In this document: piece by piece, positions 1 to 10,147 of the stretch
Layout of the letters: every line of letters starts with the position of its first letter
Position numbering within the stretch: the first letter of the stretch is position 1
Assembly (NCBI RefSeq): GCF_001613205.1
Contig: NZ_BDBX01000015.1
Coordinates: 1 to 64,000 of the forward strand
Reading direction: 5' to 3'
From: Nocardia sienata NBRC 100364
GTDB taxonomy: Bacteria; Actinomycetota; Actinomycetes; Mycobacteriales; Mycobacteriaceae
DNA: 64,000 nucleotides
The notes under the pieces: generated by a model
What the model saw: the letters and a program-made list of their open reading frames with translations, nothing else
Databases searched by the model: none
What the model was told of the DNA's origin: nothing
Position numbers and translations under genes: made by a program

Positions 1-3
1 CTC

Positions 4-1146
4 ATGCCCGGTGAAAACAGCATGAGCGGGTCAGGCCCGGAGGCGGTAGCGCAGCGTGACCACGCAGGGCCCTCGATCATGCCCAATGTCACAGACCCGG
101 TACTCTCCCCGTGTTCCCATATCCGTCGATTTCGAGGATTTGACCAGGTGGAATCCACCGACGAACTGCGCATTGCCGCCGTTGTCCCGTGTCACAACGA
201 AGAGGCGTCGGTCGCCAAGGTCGTCACAGACCTCAAGGCCGCGGTGCCCGGAATTGTCGTCTACGTGTACGACAATCTCAGCACCGATGCCACCGCAGAG
301 AAGGCCCGGGCCGCCGGCGCGATCGTGCGCGCGGAGCGGGCCAAGGGCAAAGGCAATGTGGTGCGCCGCGCTTTCGCCGATATCGAGGCCGATATCTATC
401 TCATGATCGACGGCGACGACACCTACGAGGCGTCCGCGGCGCCGGCGATGATCGAAACCCTGCTGTCGGGCCCGTACGACCATGTCCTCGGCGTACGGAA
501 ACAGGACGAGAGTGGATCGGCCTACCGGGCGGGCCACGAAACCGGGAACAAAGTCCTCAATGGTGTGGTGGGCAAGGTTTTCGGCGAGAACGTCGAGGAT
601 ATGCTCAGCGGCTTCCGGGTCTTCTCCCGGCGCTTCGTGAAAAGCTTCCCCGCGGTCTCGCGCGAATTCGAGATCGAAACCGAACTCACCGTGCACTCAC
701 TGCACCTGCGGGTCCCGCAGACCGCGGTGCCGGTGGGTTTCCGGGACCGGCCGGCCGGCAGCGAGAGCAAACTGCGCACCTACCACGACGGTTTCAAGAT
801 CCTGGCCCTCATCGTCGGACTGGCCCGGCACGAGCGCCCGGTCGCCTTCTACGGCCTGCTCGGAACCGTCAGCTGGCTCGTCTCGGTGGTGCTCACCGTC
901 CCGATCATCGTCGAGTACTACGACACCCACACCGTCCCCCGCTTCCCGACCCTGTTCCTGGCCTGCACTCTGCTGCTGGTCGGCTTCCTGGCCTGGACCG
1001 CCGGTCTGATCCTGGACGGTATCCGCCGTTCCCGGCACGAGGCGGCGCGGCTGATCTATCTCCGCTACGAGGCCCCCGGCGCGGGCAGCGTCCCGGCGCC
1101 GGCCGGTGCCGGCCGCAGTGATCGGGTGGCCGGGGACATCCGGTGA
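4..1146 (+). CDS. GT2 family glycosyltransferase with C-terminal membrane anchor
   Basis: Polyprenyl-phosphate-sugar-synthase-like family 2 glycosyltransferase. The GT-A core begins around residue 56 (AAVVPCHNEE), with the donor-binding acidic motif DGDD at residues 136-139 in YLMIDGDDTYE, followed by a SGFRVFSRRF segment typical of dolichyl-phosphate-mannose-synthase relatives. Two hydrophobic segments near residues 280-300 and 318-340 would anchor it in the plasma membrane. Its GTG-start neighbour overlaps its stop by 4 bp, so the two are translationally coupled. It may load a sugar onto a lipid carrier for the multi-pass protein downstream; that is inference and the sugar is unknown. The start is uncertain: ATGs at 4, 22 and 79 are all possible, and none has a convincing ribosome binding site. 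Confidence 0.85.
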   Translation: MPGENSMSGSGPEAVAQRDHAGPSIMPNVTDPVLSPCSHIRRFRGFDQVESTDELRIAAVVPCHNEEASVAKVVTDLKAAVPGIVVYVYDNLSTDATAEKARAAGAIVRAERAKGKGNVVRRAFADIEADIYLMIDGDDTYEASAAPAMIETLLSGPYDHVLGVRKQDESGSAYRAGHETGNKVLNGVVGKVFGENVEDMLSGFRVFSRRFVKSFPAVSREFEIETELTVHSLHLRVPQTAVPVGFRDRPAGSESKLRTYHDGFKILALIVGLARHERPVAFYGLLGTVSWLVSVVLTVPIIVEYYDTHTVPRFPTLFLACTLLLVGFLAWTAGLILDGIRRSRHEAARLIYLRYEAPGAGSVPAPAGAGRSDRVAGDIR

Positions 1147-2663
1147 CCGCCGAGACCGAGACCCGCCCTGCCGGGAGCGAGCAGGCCGCGGGTCGTTCTG
1201 TCCTGTCCGGTCCCCGCCGCACCGGCGAGGCCCTGCTGCGCCGGGTGGGCCCGGCGACCGTCGCGTTCACTCTGCTGGCCGGGATCTTCGGTCTCGTGTT
1301 CGCGGTGATGAGCCCGCCGTTCTGGGGTCACGACGAAATCACCCAGTTCGGGCGCGCCTATCAGGTGACCCACGGCGGCCTGAACCCCACCCCCATCGAC
1401 GACGACCGCGGCGTCGCCTACGGCGGTGAGGTACCGGCGGCGATCGAAGCGCTGATGGGTTACGCGCTGGACGACTACACCCACAACCCGGGCGAACCCT
1501 ATCCCGATGTGGCCGATCCCGCCGCCTACCAGCGGCTCGGCGATGCCCCGGTCACCGATGAACGCAAGATCGTCTGGTTCACCAATACCGCCGCCTACTC
1601 CGCGGTTCCCTACGTGCCCAGTGCGATCGGTATCGGATTCGCCGAACTGATCGACGCCGATGCCGGCACCATGGTGCGCCTCACCCGCTTGTCCGGGCTG
1701 GCCGCCTACCTGCTCGTGGTCGGCTTCGCGCTGTGGACGCTGCGCGCGCACCGCATCCAGTGGCTGGCCTTCACGGTGGCCGTACTGCCCATCGCGGTGT
1801 TCCAGGCCGGAACGGTCACCGCCGACACCCTCACCAACGCGCTGGCCGTCCTGGTGTCGGCGCTCCTGGTGAAGGGCCTGTTTCTCGGGGATCGGCTGGG
1901 CCGGATGGAAACCACCGCGGTGCTGGGCACCGCGATCCTGCTGCCACTGTGCAAACCCACCTATGTACTGCTGGCCATGCTGGTGGTGCTGATTCCGGCC
2001 CAGCGGATGGGCCTGACCGGTTGGCGCCGGTGGCTCACCTGGGTATGCGCCGCGATCGGCGCGATCGGATTCGCGGTATGGATGAAGATCGCCGCGCCCA
2101 CCGGCGAGGGCACCGGCCTGATGCGGCCCCCACATCAGTGGTACACCGTGGACACCGGCGAGCAGTTGATCGGCATCCTCACCGATCCGTTCGGCTTCCT
2201 GCGGACCTTCTGGGAGAGCATTCTGCGGCGTGACCAGGAGTGGTTCCCCGAATTCTTCGGGGAACTCGGTTTTGCCTATATCAACGTGCCGGCCACCGCG
2301 ATCGTGGCCTGCCTGCTGGCTTTCGCGGTGAGCGTGGGCATGGCGGAACGCTTCGACCGCCCGGATTTCCGGCGCACGCTGGTGGTCGCGCTGACCATGG
2401 CGGCCAGTGTCGCGATGATCTATGTGACCCTCTACATGTCCTTCACCCCGGTCGGCTACTACATCATCGACGGTGTCCAGGGCCGCTACTTCGTTCCGCT
2501 GGCGATCGTGTCGTTCGCGGTACTGCTGCGCTGGATGCCCTTCCGCCTCCGCGGACCCGGCGACCGCGAACCCGGCCGCTACGCCGCGGTGACCATCGTC
2601 GTCGCGGCGCTCATCGCGCTGATCGCCTCGGTGGCGAAGTACCACATCTACGTCTGGGCCTGA
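1143..2663 (+). CDS. DUF2142-type multi-pass membrane protein
   Basis: A 506-residue integral membrane protein resembling the DUF2142 family, whose members often sit with glycosyltransferases in surface polysaccharide loci. Visible features are an N-terminal hydrophobic helix (TVAFTLLAGIFGLVFAVM), a large extracytoplasmic loop containing HDEITQFGRAYQV, and about ten further hydrophobic stretches. The early acidic loop after the first helix recalls GT-C glycosyltransferases, which use lipid-linked sugars. The GTG start overlaps the upstream TGA in a GTGA arrangement, so the pair probably acts together: the GT2 enzyme could make a lipid-linked sugar that this protein transfers outside the membrane. 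That role is inferred, not shown. A strong hairpin follows the stop. Confidence 0.8.
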   Translation: MTAETETRPAGSEQAAGRSVLSGPRRTGEALLRRVGPATVAFTLLAGIFGLVFAVMSPPFWGHDEITQFGRAYQVTHGGLNPTPIDDDRGVAYGGEVPAAIEALMGYALDDYTHNPGEPYPDVADPAAYQRLGDAPVTDERKIVWFTNTAAYSAVPYVPSAIGIGFAELIDADAGTMVRLTRLSGLAAYLLVVGFALWTLRAHRIQWLAFTVAVLPIAVFQAGTVTADTLTNALAVLVSALLVKGLFLGDRLGRMETTAVLGTAILLPLCKPTYVLLAMLVVLIPAQRMGLTGWRRWLTWVCAAIGAIGFAVWMKIAAPTGEGTGLMRPPHQWYTVDTGEQLIGILTDPFGFLRTFWESILRRDQEWFPEFFGELGFAYINVPATAIVACLLAFAVSVGMAERFDRPDFRRTLVVALTMAASVAMIYVTLYMSFTPVGYYIIDGVQGRYFVPLAIVSFAVLLRWMPFRLRGPGDREPGRYAAVTIVVAALIALIASVAKYHIYVWA

Positions 2664-2686
2664 CCGGCGCCGGGCGCCCACCGGAT

Positions 2687-2718
2687 ACGCCCGGTCCGCG
2701 CTACCGCGGGCCGGGCGT
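2687..2718. terminator. Bidirectional hairpin between DUF2142 gene and rmlB
   Basis: 14-bp inverted repeat (2687-2700 and 2705-2718, one G-U pair, 4-nt loop) lying between two convergent genes and ending only 2 bp from the rmlB stop. There is no U-tract, as is common in actinomycetes. Confidence 0.7.
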
Positions 2719-2720
2719 TG

Positions 2721-4035
<1,315 letters not shown>

Positions 4036-4755
4036 ATGCTCGTCAGGAGTTTGACCACGATGTCGACGCTGCTCATCGCCGCGCTCGGTATCGCATCCGG
4101 CAGTGCCCACGCCGCGCCCACCGCCCCGCCGGCGCCGGTCGGCTTCACCGCCGAGGTTGTGGACGGACGTTCCGTCGTCACCACCGATTCGGGATCCATG
4201 GTGGTCGAGGACGGAACCTTCAAGATCAAGGCCGCGGACGGCACGGTGGTGGCCGGCACGCCGCTGAAATTCCGGCTCGACGATTTCGAGTTGCCGATCG
4301 CGGCGGAGATCTCCGGCCACACCGCGACGCTCACCCCGCAACTCGACCCGGACCGGGCGGTGTATCGACCGGTCGCGCTGCCACACCAGGAAACAGCGCC
4401 GTGGAAAACGCCCTACGACCGTGAGGTCGCCGCCTTCACTCGGCTCAAGGACACCATCGCCACCGGGGCGGCGGTCGGCACCGTGGTCGGTGGTCTGGGC
4501 GGCGCCGGTCTCGGTTGTGTGCTCGGTGGTATCGCGGGAGCGACCGTGGCCGCGGCGACCATCGTCGGGCTCTTCGGCCCGTTCGTGCCGGCCGCGGTGG
4601 TCGGCTGCCTCGGCGGCATCGTCGCGGTCGGAGCCCTGGGCACGCTGGCCGGCCAGCTGTTCGTCACCGCCCCGGTGATCATCGGCGCGGTGATCCAGTA
4701 CGTCACCACCATCAACGAACCGTTCCCGCCCAATGGATCGGGCCCGGCCCAGTAG
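4036..4755 (+). CDS. Secreted hypothetical protein of nocardial type
   Basis: The start is placed at ATG 4036, because GAGGTG at 4021-4026 is correctly spaced; an earlier in-frame ATG at 4003 lacks this. The product has 239 residues. It opens with a signal peptide of about 27 residues ending near SAHA-APTAPP. Residues ~30-120 form a small beta-rich region (GFTAEVVDGRSVVTT, LKFRLDDFELPI). The C-terminal part is a glycine-rich, strongly hydrophobic stretch (GGAGLGCVLGGIAGATVAAA and following). I recognise this layout from secreted proteins common in Nocardia (the DUF8020 type, from memory), but no function is known to me. It is monocistronic as far as the sequence shows. Confidence 0.75.
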   Translation: MLVRSLTTMSTLLIAALGIASGSAHAAPTAPPAPVGFTAEVVDGRSVVTTDSGSMVVEDGTFKIKAADGTVVAGTPLKFRLDDFELPIAAEISGHTATLTPQLDPDRAVYRPVALPHQETAPWKTPYDREVAAFTRLKDTIATGAAVGTVVGGLGGAGLGCVLGGIAGATVAAATIVGLFGPFVPAAVVGCLGGIVAVGALGTLAGQLFVTAPVIIGAVIQYVTTINEPFPPNGSGPAQ

Positions 4756-4826
4756 GCCACCGCGGATCTCCGGCGTCGTGCCCCTCCGCGAAATATTCGC
4801 GCAGGGGTACGGCGTTCGGTCCTGTC

Positions 4827-5648
4827 ATGGAGATCGGCGTCAACACCTTCCTGACCGACGAGGGAATCAGCGGTACCGTGCTCGGGCCGGCACTCGAGGA
4901 ACGCGGTTTCGAATCGCTGTTCCTCGCCGAGCATTCCCATATCCCGGCGAGCCGCCAGTCCCCCTACCCCGGCGGCGGCGAACTCCCGCGGGTCTATTTC
5001 CGCACCCTGGACCCGTTCGTCGTGCTCGGTGCGATCGCCGCGGTCACCGACCGGCTCCTGCTCGGGACCGGGGTGACGCTGCTGGTCCAGCGCGATGTCA
5101 TCCACACCGCGAAGGAGGTCGCCACCCTCGACCAGATCTCCGGCGGCCGAGCGGTCTTCGGTGTGGGTGTCGGCTGGAACCGCGAGGAGATGGCCGACCA
5201 CGGCACCGATCCGCGCACCCGCGGCGCCCTGCTGGACGAACAACTCGAGGCGATCGTCGCGATCTGGACCCAGGACCTCGCCGAATACCATGGCCGCTTC
5301 ATCGATTTCGACCCGATCTTCGCCTGGCCCAAACCGCACCGCCGGCCTCATCCGCCCATCTTCATCGGGGGTGGCGAGGCCGCCGCCCGGCGCGCGCTCC
5401 GGCACCGTGTGGGCTGGATCCCCAATGGTGTCCCCGACGCCGCCGCGGTACCGGCGCAACTCGCGGAGTTCACCGGCAGCGGGCTGCCGGTCACGGTCAC
5501 CCCGGCCCCGGCGGACCCGGCGGTATTGGACGCCTATGCCGAAGCCGGCGTGGAGCGGGTGACGCTGAAATTGGAAACGCAGCCGGAAGCCGATTCGCTG
5601 CGCGATCTGGACGAACTCGCGAAACTGGTCGAGCGGTACCGGGCCTGA
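4827..5648 (+). CDS. LLM-class F420-dependent oxidoreductase
   Basis: Luciferase-like monooxygenase superfamily protein of 273 residues, of the type that uses reduced F420. Recognisable family features are the N-terminal strand MEIGVNTFLTDEG, SLFLAEHSHIP, RLLLGTGVTLL, the TLDQISGGRAVFGVGVGWN core that shapes the cofactor site, and PIFIGGGEAAARRA. The open frame extends well upstream, but the protein family begins at ATG 4827. The substrate cannot be read from sequence. Its stop is only 4 bp from the convergent stop of the papain-like protein gene, so transcription from the two sides must run into each other. Confidence 0.85.
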   Translation: MEIGVNTFLTDEGISGTVLGPALEERGFESLFLAEHSHIPASRQSPYPGGGELPRVYFRTLDPFVVLGAIAAVTDRLLLGTGVTLLVQRDVIHTAKEVATLDQISGGRAVFGVGVGWNREEMADHGTDPRTRGALLDEQLEAIVAIWTQDLAEYHGRFIDFDPIFAWPKPHRRPHPPIFIGGGEAAARRALRHRVGWIPNGVPDAAAVPAQLAEFTGSGLPVTVTPAPADPAVLDAYAEAGVERVTLKLETQPEADSLRDLDELAKLVERYRA

Positions 5649-5652
5649 ACGA

Positions 5653-7635
5653 TCACGCGGACAACCGGTCGGCGCCCCAGCTGCGGTGGACATAACCCAC
5701 CACCCGGTCCAGCTCCTCCCGGTCCACCGAGGCCAGCTCGCCGGGCTCCAGCGGATCGAAATGGAAGATGTAGAGGCGCGAGGCGAACTGTTCGAACGGC
5801 AGCGATGCCTCCCCGAACCGTTCGCCGTGCCCGGCGGTGCCGACCACCACGCCGTCTCCCCAGTCCTGCCCGCTGTCATTGTTCGGGTTGTAGAAATAGA
5901 CCCGCATCCGTTCCTGCGGGTCCAGCGCCACCCGCAACACTGTGATCGCATGCCAACCCACGAATCGAGCGGCGCTGTCGGTCACCGCGACCCCGGCCGG
6001 CTGGGGGTGGATCAGCGGCTGGTTGCCGTTGTGGAACGGGTGGTAGCTCGCATAGAAATGCCGCAGGAACTCGTCGAGATCGGTCAGGTTGCCGGTCGCC
6101 ACGTCGACATTGATCCGGAACCCGCGTCCGGACCACCACCCGTGGAATTCCGGATTGATCCAGCGATGCGGATCGCCCTCCCGGTCCGCACAGCGCCGTC
6201 CCATCTCCGCGTAGATCCGATCCAGGTGGGGCACGACCAGTAGCGATACCGGGTCCAGGTCCACCGGTAGCTCGGTGGCGACCCCACCGGCGCTATCGCG
6301 CGAGGAGATCTTCTCCCCCTCGAAATGCATGACGACCTCGTCGTCGCGCGCGGCCCAGACCAGCGTCTGCAGCAGATAGTCCGGGTCGTTGTAGGCCCAC
6401 ATGGACAGCGCTCGCGCGGACTGGCAGGTCGGATTGTCGCCCTGGCCGATCCCGAGCGGTAACCCCAGTACCGACAACATGCCCGACAGCAATCGGGCCG
6501 GCGGGGCCGGGTCCGGTCCGAAAGCCTGCGTCAGGCGCTGCCGGGAATGCGCCGACAGTTGCAGGGCCAGCTGCCGCCACAGGGCGGGGGCGACCGGGGG
6601 CTGGTACAGAATGCCGCGTTCCAGCATCAGCGCCAGCCCGTAGATACACTGCGCCGTCTCGACGTGCACGGCCTCGTCGATCAGCCGCCGCACCAGTTCG
6701 TGGTAGCAGAGCAGGCATTCACGACCGGTACTGGACAGTCCGAGCGCCTCACCCAGCAGATATTCGCCCTTGCCCAGCAGGAAGCGCACCAGGACGGCGT
6801 GGTACGGCGAGACCAGGCCCGTATCGTGCATCGAGCGCGCGAAACCCGCTGTCTCGTACTGCAGCGCGTTGTCGTCCATGGTCTCCAGCCGGGCGCGGTA
6901 CACCTCGACCCCGGGATCCTCACGGCAGGAGTCGGTGGTGCCGTACAGGCTGCTGATCAGCCGGTCCGCGCCCAGCCCACCGGCACCCAGATCGATATCG
7001 GGATTGCTGCGCGCCACCGCGATCTGGGTGATCATCCGTTTCACCGAGTCGACCTGGACCGGGCGCTGCCGCAGGATCCGCCAGATCTCGTCGACCAGGT
7101 TCTCGAGGACCTTCTCGTAGCCCACCTCCTCCACCAGATGGCGCAGCAACTCCCGCGATACCTGGGCCATCCGCCCCTGCTGCGTGCGCTCGGCCTCGGA
7201 CGGAGGGGTGAACAGCAACGACAGGTTGATGGCGAGCACCTGCGACACATGGTGGTGGGCCTGCTCGGCGGAGATCAGCGGATGCGCGTACGCACCCTTG
7301 GCGACCTCCAGCAACCGCAGATTGCTCACCGTCTCCAGGACGACGGTGTCCGGATTGGAGCTGCGCAGCGAGCCGCTGCTCAGCGACGGGACGAGAATCT
7401 GCGGGCGCGCCCAGTCGGTACCGAGGAACAGGCCGGCGGTATCCAGCCGCACCGCACGCGATCGCACCGCCGCGCAGCCTCCGGGCAGCAGCAGTACTCG
7501 GCGCAGCGCGCCGAATACTCGCGACAACTTCACCTGCTTGCCGAAATCACCGGCCTCCGCGAGTGCCTGAACGGCATCGTCCAATCTGGCCAGATGCCTG
7601 TCCATGGACTCGCCACCGCTGCTGAGTGGACTCAA
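5653..7635 (-). CDS. Large protein with papain-like Gln-Cys-His-Asn constellation, ATP-grasp partner
   Basis: I do not recognise this 660-residue protein as a named family. The first ~380 residues look alpha-helical, with leucine-rich stretches and no signal peptide or membrane segment. The C-terminal ~270 residues show a papain-like order: Gln398 and Cys404 in GQGDNPTCQSAR (Gln exactly six residues before Cys, as in papain), His562 in VGWHAITVL and Asn583 in YFYNPNN. This suggests a cysteine peptidase, transglutaminase-like enzyme or amidotransferase. The start is TTG at 7635, chosen because GGGGAGG lies 8 nt upstream; ATG 7605 is possible but has a weaker site. It begins 39 bp after the ATP-grasp stop, so the two form a unit. 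The enzymatic reading is inferred from motif geometry. Confidence 0.6.
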   Translation of the reverse strand: MSPLSSGGESMDRHLARLDDAVQALAEAGDFGKQVKLSRVFGALRRVLLLPGGCAAVRSRAVRLDTAGLFLGTDWARPQILVPSLSSGSLRSSNPDTVVLETVSNLRLLEVAKGAYAHPLISAEQAHHHVSQVLAINLSLLFTPPSEAERTQQGRMAQVSRELLRHLVEEVGYEKVLENLVDEIWRILRQRPVQVDSVKRMITQIAVARSNPDIDLGAGGLGADRLISSLYGTTDSCREDPGVEVYRARLETMDDNALQYETAGFARSMHDTGLVSPYHAVLVRFLLGKGEYLLGEALGLSSTGRECLLCYHELVRRLIDEAVHVETAQCIYGLALMLERGILYQPPVAPALWRQLALQLSAHSRQRLTQAFGPDPAPPARLLSGMLSVLGLPLGIGQGDNPTCQSARALSMWAYNDPDYLLQTLVWAARDDEVVMHFEGEKISSRDSAGGVATELPVDLDPVSLLVVPHLDRIYAEMGRRCADREGDPHRWINPEFHGWWSGRGFRINVDVATGNLTDLDEFLRHFYASYHPFHNGNQPLIHPQPAGVAVTDSAARFVGWHAITVLRVALDPQERMRVYFYNPNNDSGQDWGDGVVVGTAGHGERFGEASLPFEQFASRLYIFHFDPLEPGELASVDREELDRVVGYVHRSWGADRLSA

Positions 7636-7674
7636 TCGCCGAACCTCCCCGACGAACCCGTTGCCGACAACGGA

Positions 7675-8922
7675 TCAAATATAGAAATCGAGATCTTCCT
7701 GCCTTTTCAACAGGTCCCGGAGAGTGTACGGGTCCTCTCCGAAGAAGTACAGAAGACCCCAATGGTTTCCGAACGCCGTACGTTTCATCACTTTTTCGGT
7801 CAGCGGAGCGGTGAGCTCATGTGATTCGAAATATTCGTGCTCTTCGGTCTCCTCCGGGACCGACAACCGGCTGACCACCCGGCGGCGCGGGTAGACCCCG
7901 AAGGTACCCGCATGGCCTTTGGCGTCGACCACCTCCTCCGGGAAGAATTCCGTTATCTCCTCTTCTGTCGTCTTGGGGTCGAATGCGAGTACCAGACCGT
8001 GATAGGCATTGAATCCGTACGCCCGCTCCAGCAACTCGAACACTTTGAACCCCGGCGGCCGGTAGGCGACCTCGCCGAAATACATCTCGCCGTCACTGGT
8101 CACGAAGTACTCGGGATGGACGAAACCGAACTCGATATCGAACGTTTTGATGAGCCGTTCCACCTGACGGGTTATCTCCGGCCGATATTTCTCGAGTTCC
8201 GGGGTCGCCGGGACGAAGACAGAGTAGCCGAGGGTCACATATTCCGAAATATTCAGGAACCGGATCTTGCCGTCGTGGATCCATGCCTCGACCGCGAATT
8301 CCCAGCCGTCGAGGTGGGACTCCATGAGAACCGGGAATTCGTCGTCGGGGATGGTCTCGATCTCGTCGGGCGTCCGGATGACCCGGTGACCGAGGCAACC
8401 GGCCTTGTCGAACGCCTTGATGTGAATGGGGTCGTTCGGGTCGCCGTCGAGTTTCATCAATGTCTGGTTGACCCGTTTCAGAAAACGGATCACGTCATCT
8501 CGCTCGTGCGCTTCCTCGAATATCCCCACTCTGATACCGCCGAGCTGCGCGCGTCTTTTCATCAGAGCTTTATCCCGCAACAACATGGCCTGACCGAACA
8601 GCCGCGGGTTGTCCATCAGAACCGAATTGATCGCCCCGGCCCACTCGACGGTCTCCTCGAATATCGGGATGGCGACGTCCACGCCCATATCGCGCAGCGT
8701 CTCGGCGATCTCCACCGATCGCTCGTTGAGCCTTTCGAAATTCCACGGAATATAGGGTATATCGTGTACCGCGCAATATTCCTCCGCCCATTCCGGGGCG
8801 ACCACCACATAACGCCTGTCGAAACGGTCTATCGCCTCGACCGCATTGAGACTCCAACCCAAAAGCGCTACATACCCCTTGTCCGGGTTTCGATTTCTCG
8901 TGTTCACAACCGGAACCGACAA
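7675..8922 (-). CDS. ATP-grasp domain protein (carboxylate ligase type)
   Basis: A 415-residue protein of the ATP-grasp superfamily, which activates a carboxylate as acyl phosphate and ligates it to an amine or thiol. An N-terminal Rossmann-like part (KGYVALLGWS, RYVVVAPEW) precedes the ATP-grasp core. The core shows DKALMKRRAQLGG, a lysine-containing strand (IHIKAFDKAGC), the ESHLDGWEFAVEAWIHDGK strand-turn-strand, and metal-binding residues in FGEVAYRPPG, followed by a C-terminal beta region. The start is TTG at 8922, backed by GAGAGGGGA 8 nt upstream. Sampled GC content is roughly 50-55 percent against about 65 percent or more around it, suggesting acquisition from elsewhere. The substrate is unknown; co-transcription with the papain-like protein suggests a ligate-and-process pathway. 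Confidence 0.75.
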   Translation of the reverse strand: MSVPVVNTRNRNPDKGYVALLGWSLNAVEAIDRFDRRYVVVAPEWAEEYCAVHDIPYIPWNFERLNERSVEIAETLRDMGVDVAIPIFEETVEWAGAINSVLMDNPRLFGQAMLLRDKALMKRRAQLGGIRVGIFEEAHERDDVIRFLKRVNQTLMKLDGDPNDPIHIKAFDKAGCLGHRVIRTPDEIETIPDDEFPVLMESHLDGWEFAVEAWIHDGKIRFLNISEYVTLGYSVFVPATPELEKYRPEITRQVERLIKTFDIEFGFVHPEYFVTSDGEMYFGEVAYRPPGFKVFELLERAYGFNAYHGLVLAFDPKTTEEEITEFFPEEVVDAKGHAGTFGVYPRRRVVSRLSVPEETEEHEYFESHELTAPLTEKVMKRTAFGNHWGLLYFFGEDPYTLRDLLKRQEDLDFYI

Positions 8923-9266
8923 AGCCTATCCCCTCTCAATCCTATTTCGCACCTATCAGATCTCGAGGGCGCAATATCACGGCCGCACACGGAAGACCGC
9001 ACCGGCACGGAATTCGGGCGGATACTCGACCGAATCCTTAACAAAAATATCGAGACGGATCTGGATCGGACCCCTGTATCGCCCTCATTTCGGATGAGTA
9101 CCCACCACAACCCGTTACCAAACGGTGCCGGGGGCTCGCCGGGCCCGCTCACCACGCGGCAGCCGCGCGCTCGCCCGCCGGACCGTCGGGGCCCACGCGA
9201 CTCGGCGGCGCGGCGAAGTACCGCCGCACGCAGCCGCACTCACCCGGGCTGGCACACTGACCGAAC
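8923..9266. other. Divergent intergenic region between ATP-grasp gene and rmlA
   Basis: About 345 bp. The half nearest the ATP-grasp gene is AT-richer and holds its ribosome binding site (GAGGGG on the minus strand near 8930) and a possible -10 (TAGGAT on the minus strand). Overlapping short frames on both strands lack ribosome binding sites and recognisable content, so I see no precursor-peptide gene here. Confidence 0.4.
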
Positions 9267-10139
9267 ATGCGCGGAATCATTCTGGCGGGCGGCACCGGGT
9301 CGCGTTTGCATCCGATCACGCGCGGGGTGAGCAAACAGCTGGTCCCGGTCTACGACAAGCCGATGGTCTACTACCCGCTGTCCACTCTCATGCTGGCCGG
9401 GATCCGGGACATACTGGTGATCACCACACCCGAGGACGCCGAATCCTTCAGGCGCCTACTGGGCGACGGCTCCCAATTCGGGATCACGATCGATTACGTG
9501 GTGCAGCCGGTGCCCGACGGCCTCGCCCGGGCCTTCGTACTGGGCGCCGACCATATCGGCAGCGAGCCGGCCGCGCTGGTATTGGGCGACAACATCTTCC
9601 ACGGACCCCGTCTCGGCACCAGCCTGAGCCGGTTCGCCGAAATCGACGGCGGCGCCATCTTCGCCTACCGCGTATCCGATCCGACCGCCTACGGTGTGGT
9701 CGAATTCGCCGACGGCAAAGCGATTTCCATCGAGGAGAAACCCGAGCGGCCGCGGTCCAACTATGCCGTCCCGGGACTGTATTTCTACGACAACGACGTG
9801 GTGGAGATCGCGCGCGGACTGCGCCCGTCCGGCCGCGGCGAATACGAGATCAGCGATATCAACCGGGCTTATCTGGAGGCGGGCAAGCTCAGTGTCGACG
9901 TGCTGGCCCGCGGTACTGCCTGGCTGGACACCGGGACCTTCGACTCACTGTTGGACGCGGCCAACTACGTCCGCACCATCGAGGAGCGGCAGGGCCTGAA
10001 GATCGGGGTACCCGAGGAGGTCGCCTGGCGGATGGGCTATATCGACGACGAGCAACTGTGCCTGCTCGCCGATCCACTCACCCGTTCCGGTTACGGTAAG
10101 TACCTGCTCGATCTGCTCGAGCACGGACGAAGTTGGTGA
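9267..10139 (+). CDS. rmlA: Glucose-1-phosphate thymidylyltransferase
   Basis: First enzyme of dTDP-L-rhamnose synthesis; it joins dTTP and glucose-1-phosphate to dTDP-glucose and is feedback-controlled by dTDP-rhamnose in characterised members. The nucleotidyltransferase signature [11 protein letters not shown] near residue 8 and [17 protein letters not shown] are diagnostic, as are LGDNIFHG and the metal-binding [12 protein letters not shown]. Its 290 residues match the family length. The rmlC gene begins 8 bp downstream, so the two are co-transcribed. No other nearby gene appears to belong to this unit; rmlB is about 5.5 kb away on the other strand. Confidence 0.96.
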   Translation: MRGIILAGGTGSRLHPITRGVSKQLVPVYDKPMVYYPLSTLMLAGIRDILVITTPEDAESFRRLLGDGSQFGITIDYVVQPVPDGLARAFVLGADHIGSEPAALVLGDNIFHGPRLGTSLSRFAEIDGGAIFAYRVSDPTAYGVVEFADGKAISIEEKPERPRSNYAVPGLYFYDNDVVEIARGLRPSGRGEYEISDINRAYLEAGKLSVDVLARGTAWLDTGTFDSLLDAANYVRTIEERQGLKIGVPEEVAWRMGYIDDEQLCLLADPLTRSGYGKYLLDLLEHGRSW

Positions 10140-10147
10140 GTGGGTAG

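Noticed and set aside
8846..9239. Short frames in the ATP-grasp/rmlA gap as a possible precursor peptide for the ATP-grasp unit
   Set aside because: No ribosome binding site, no leader/core layout, and the frames overlap each other and the ATP-grasp gene start.
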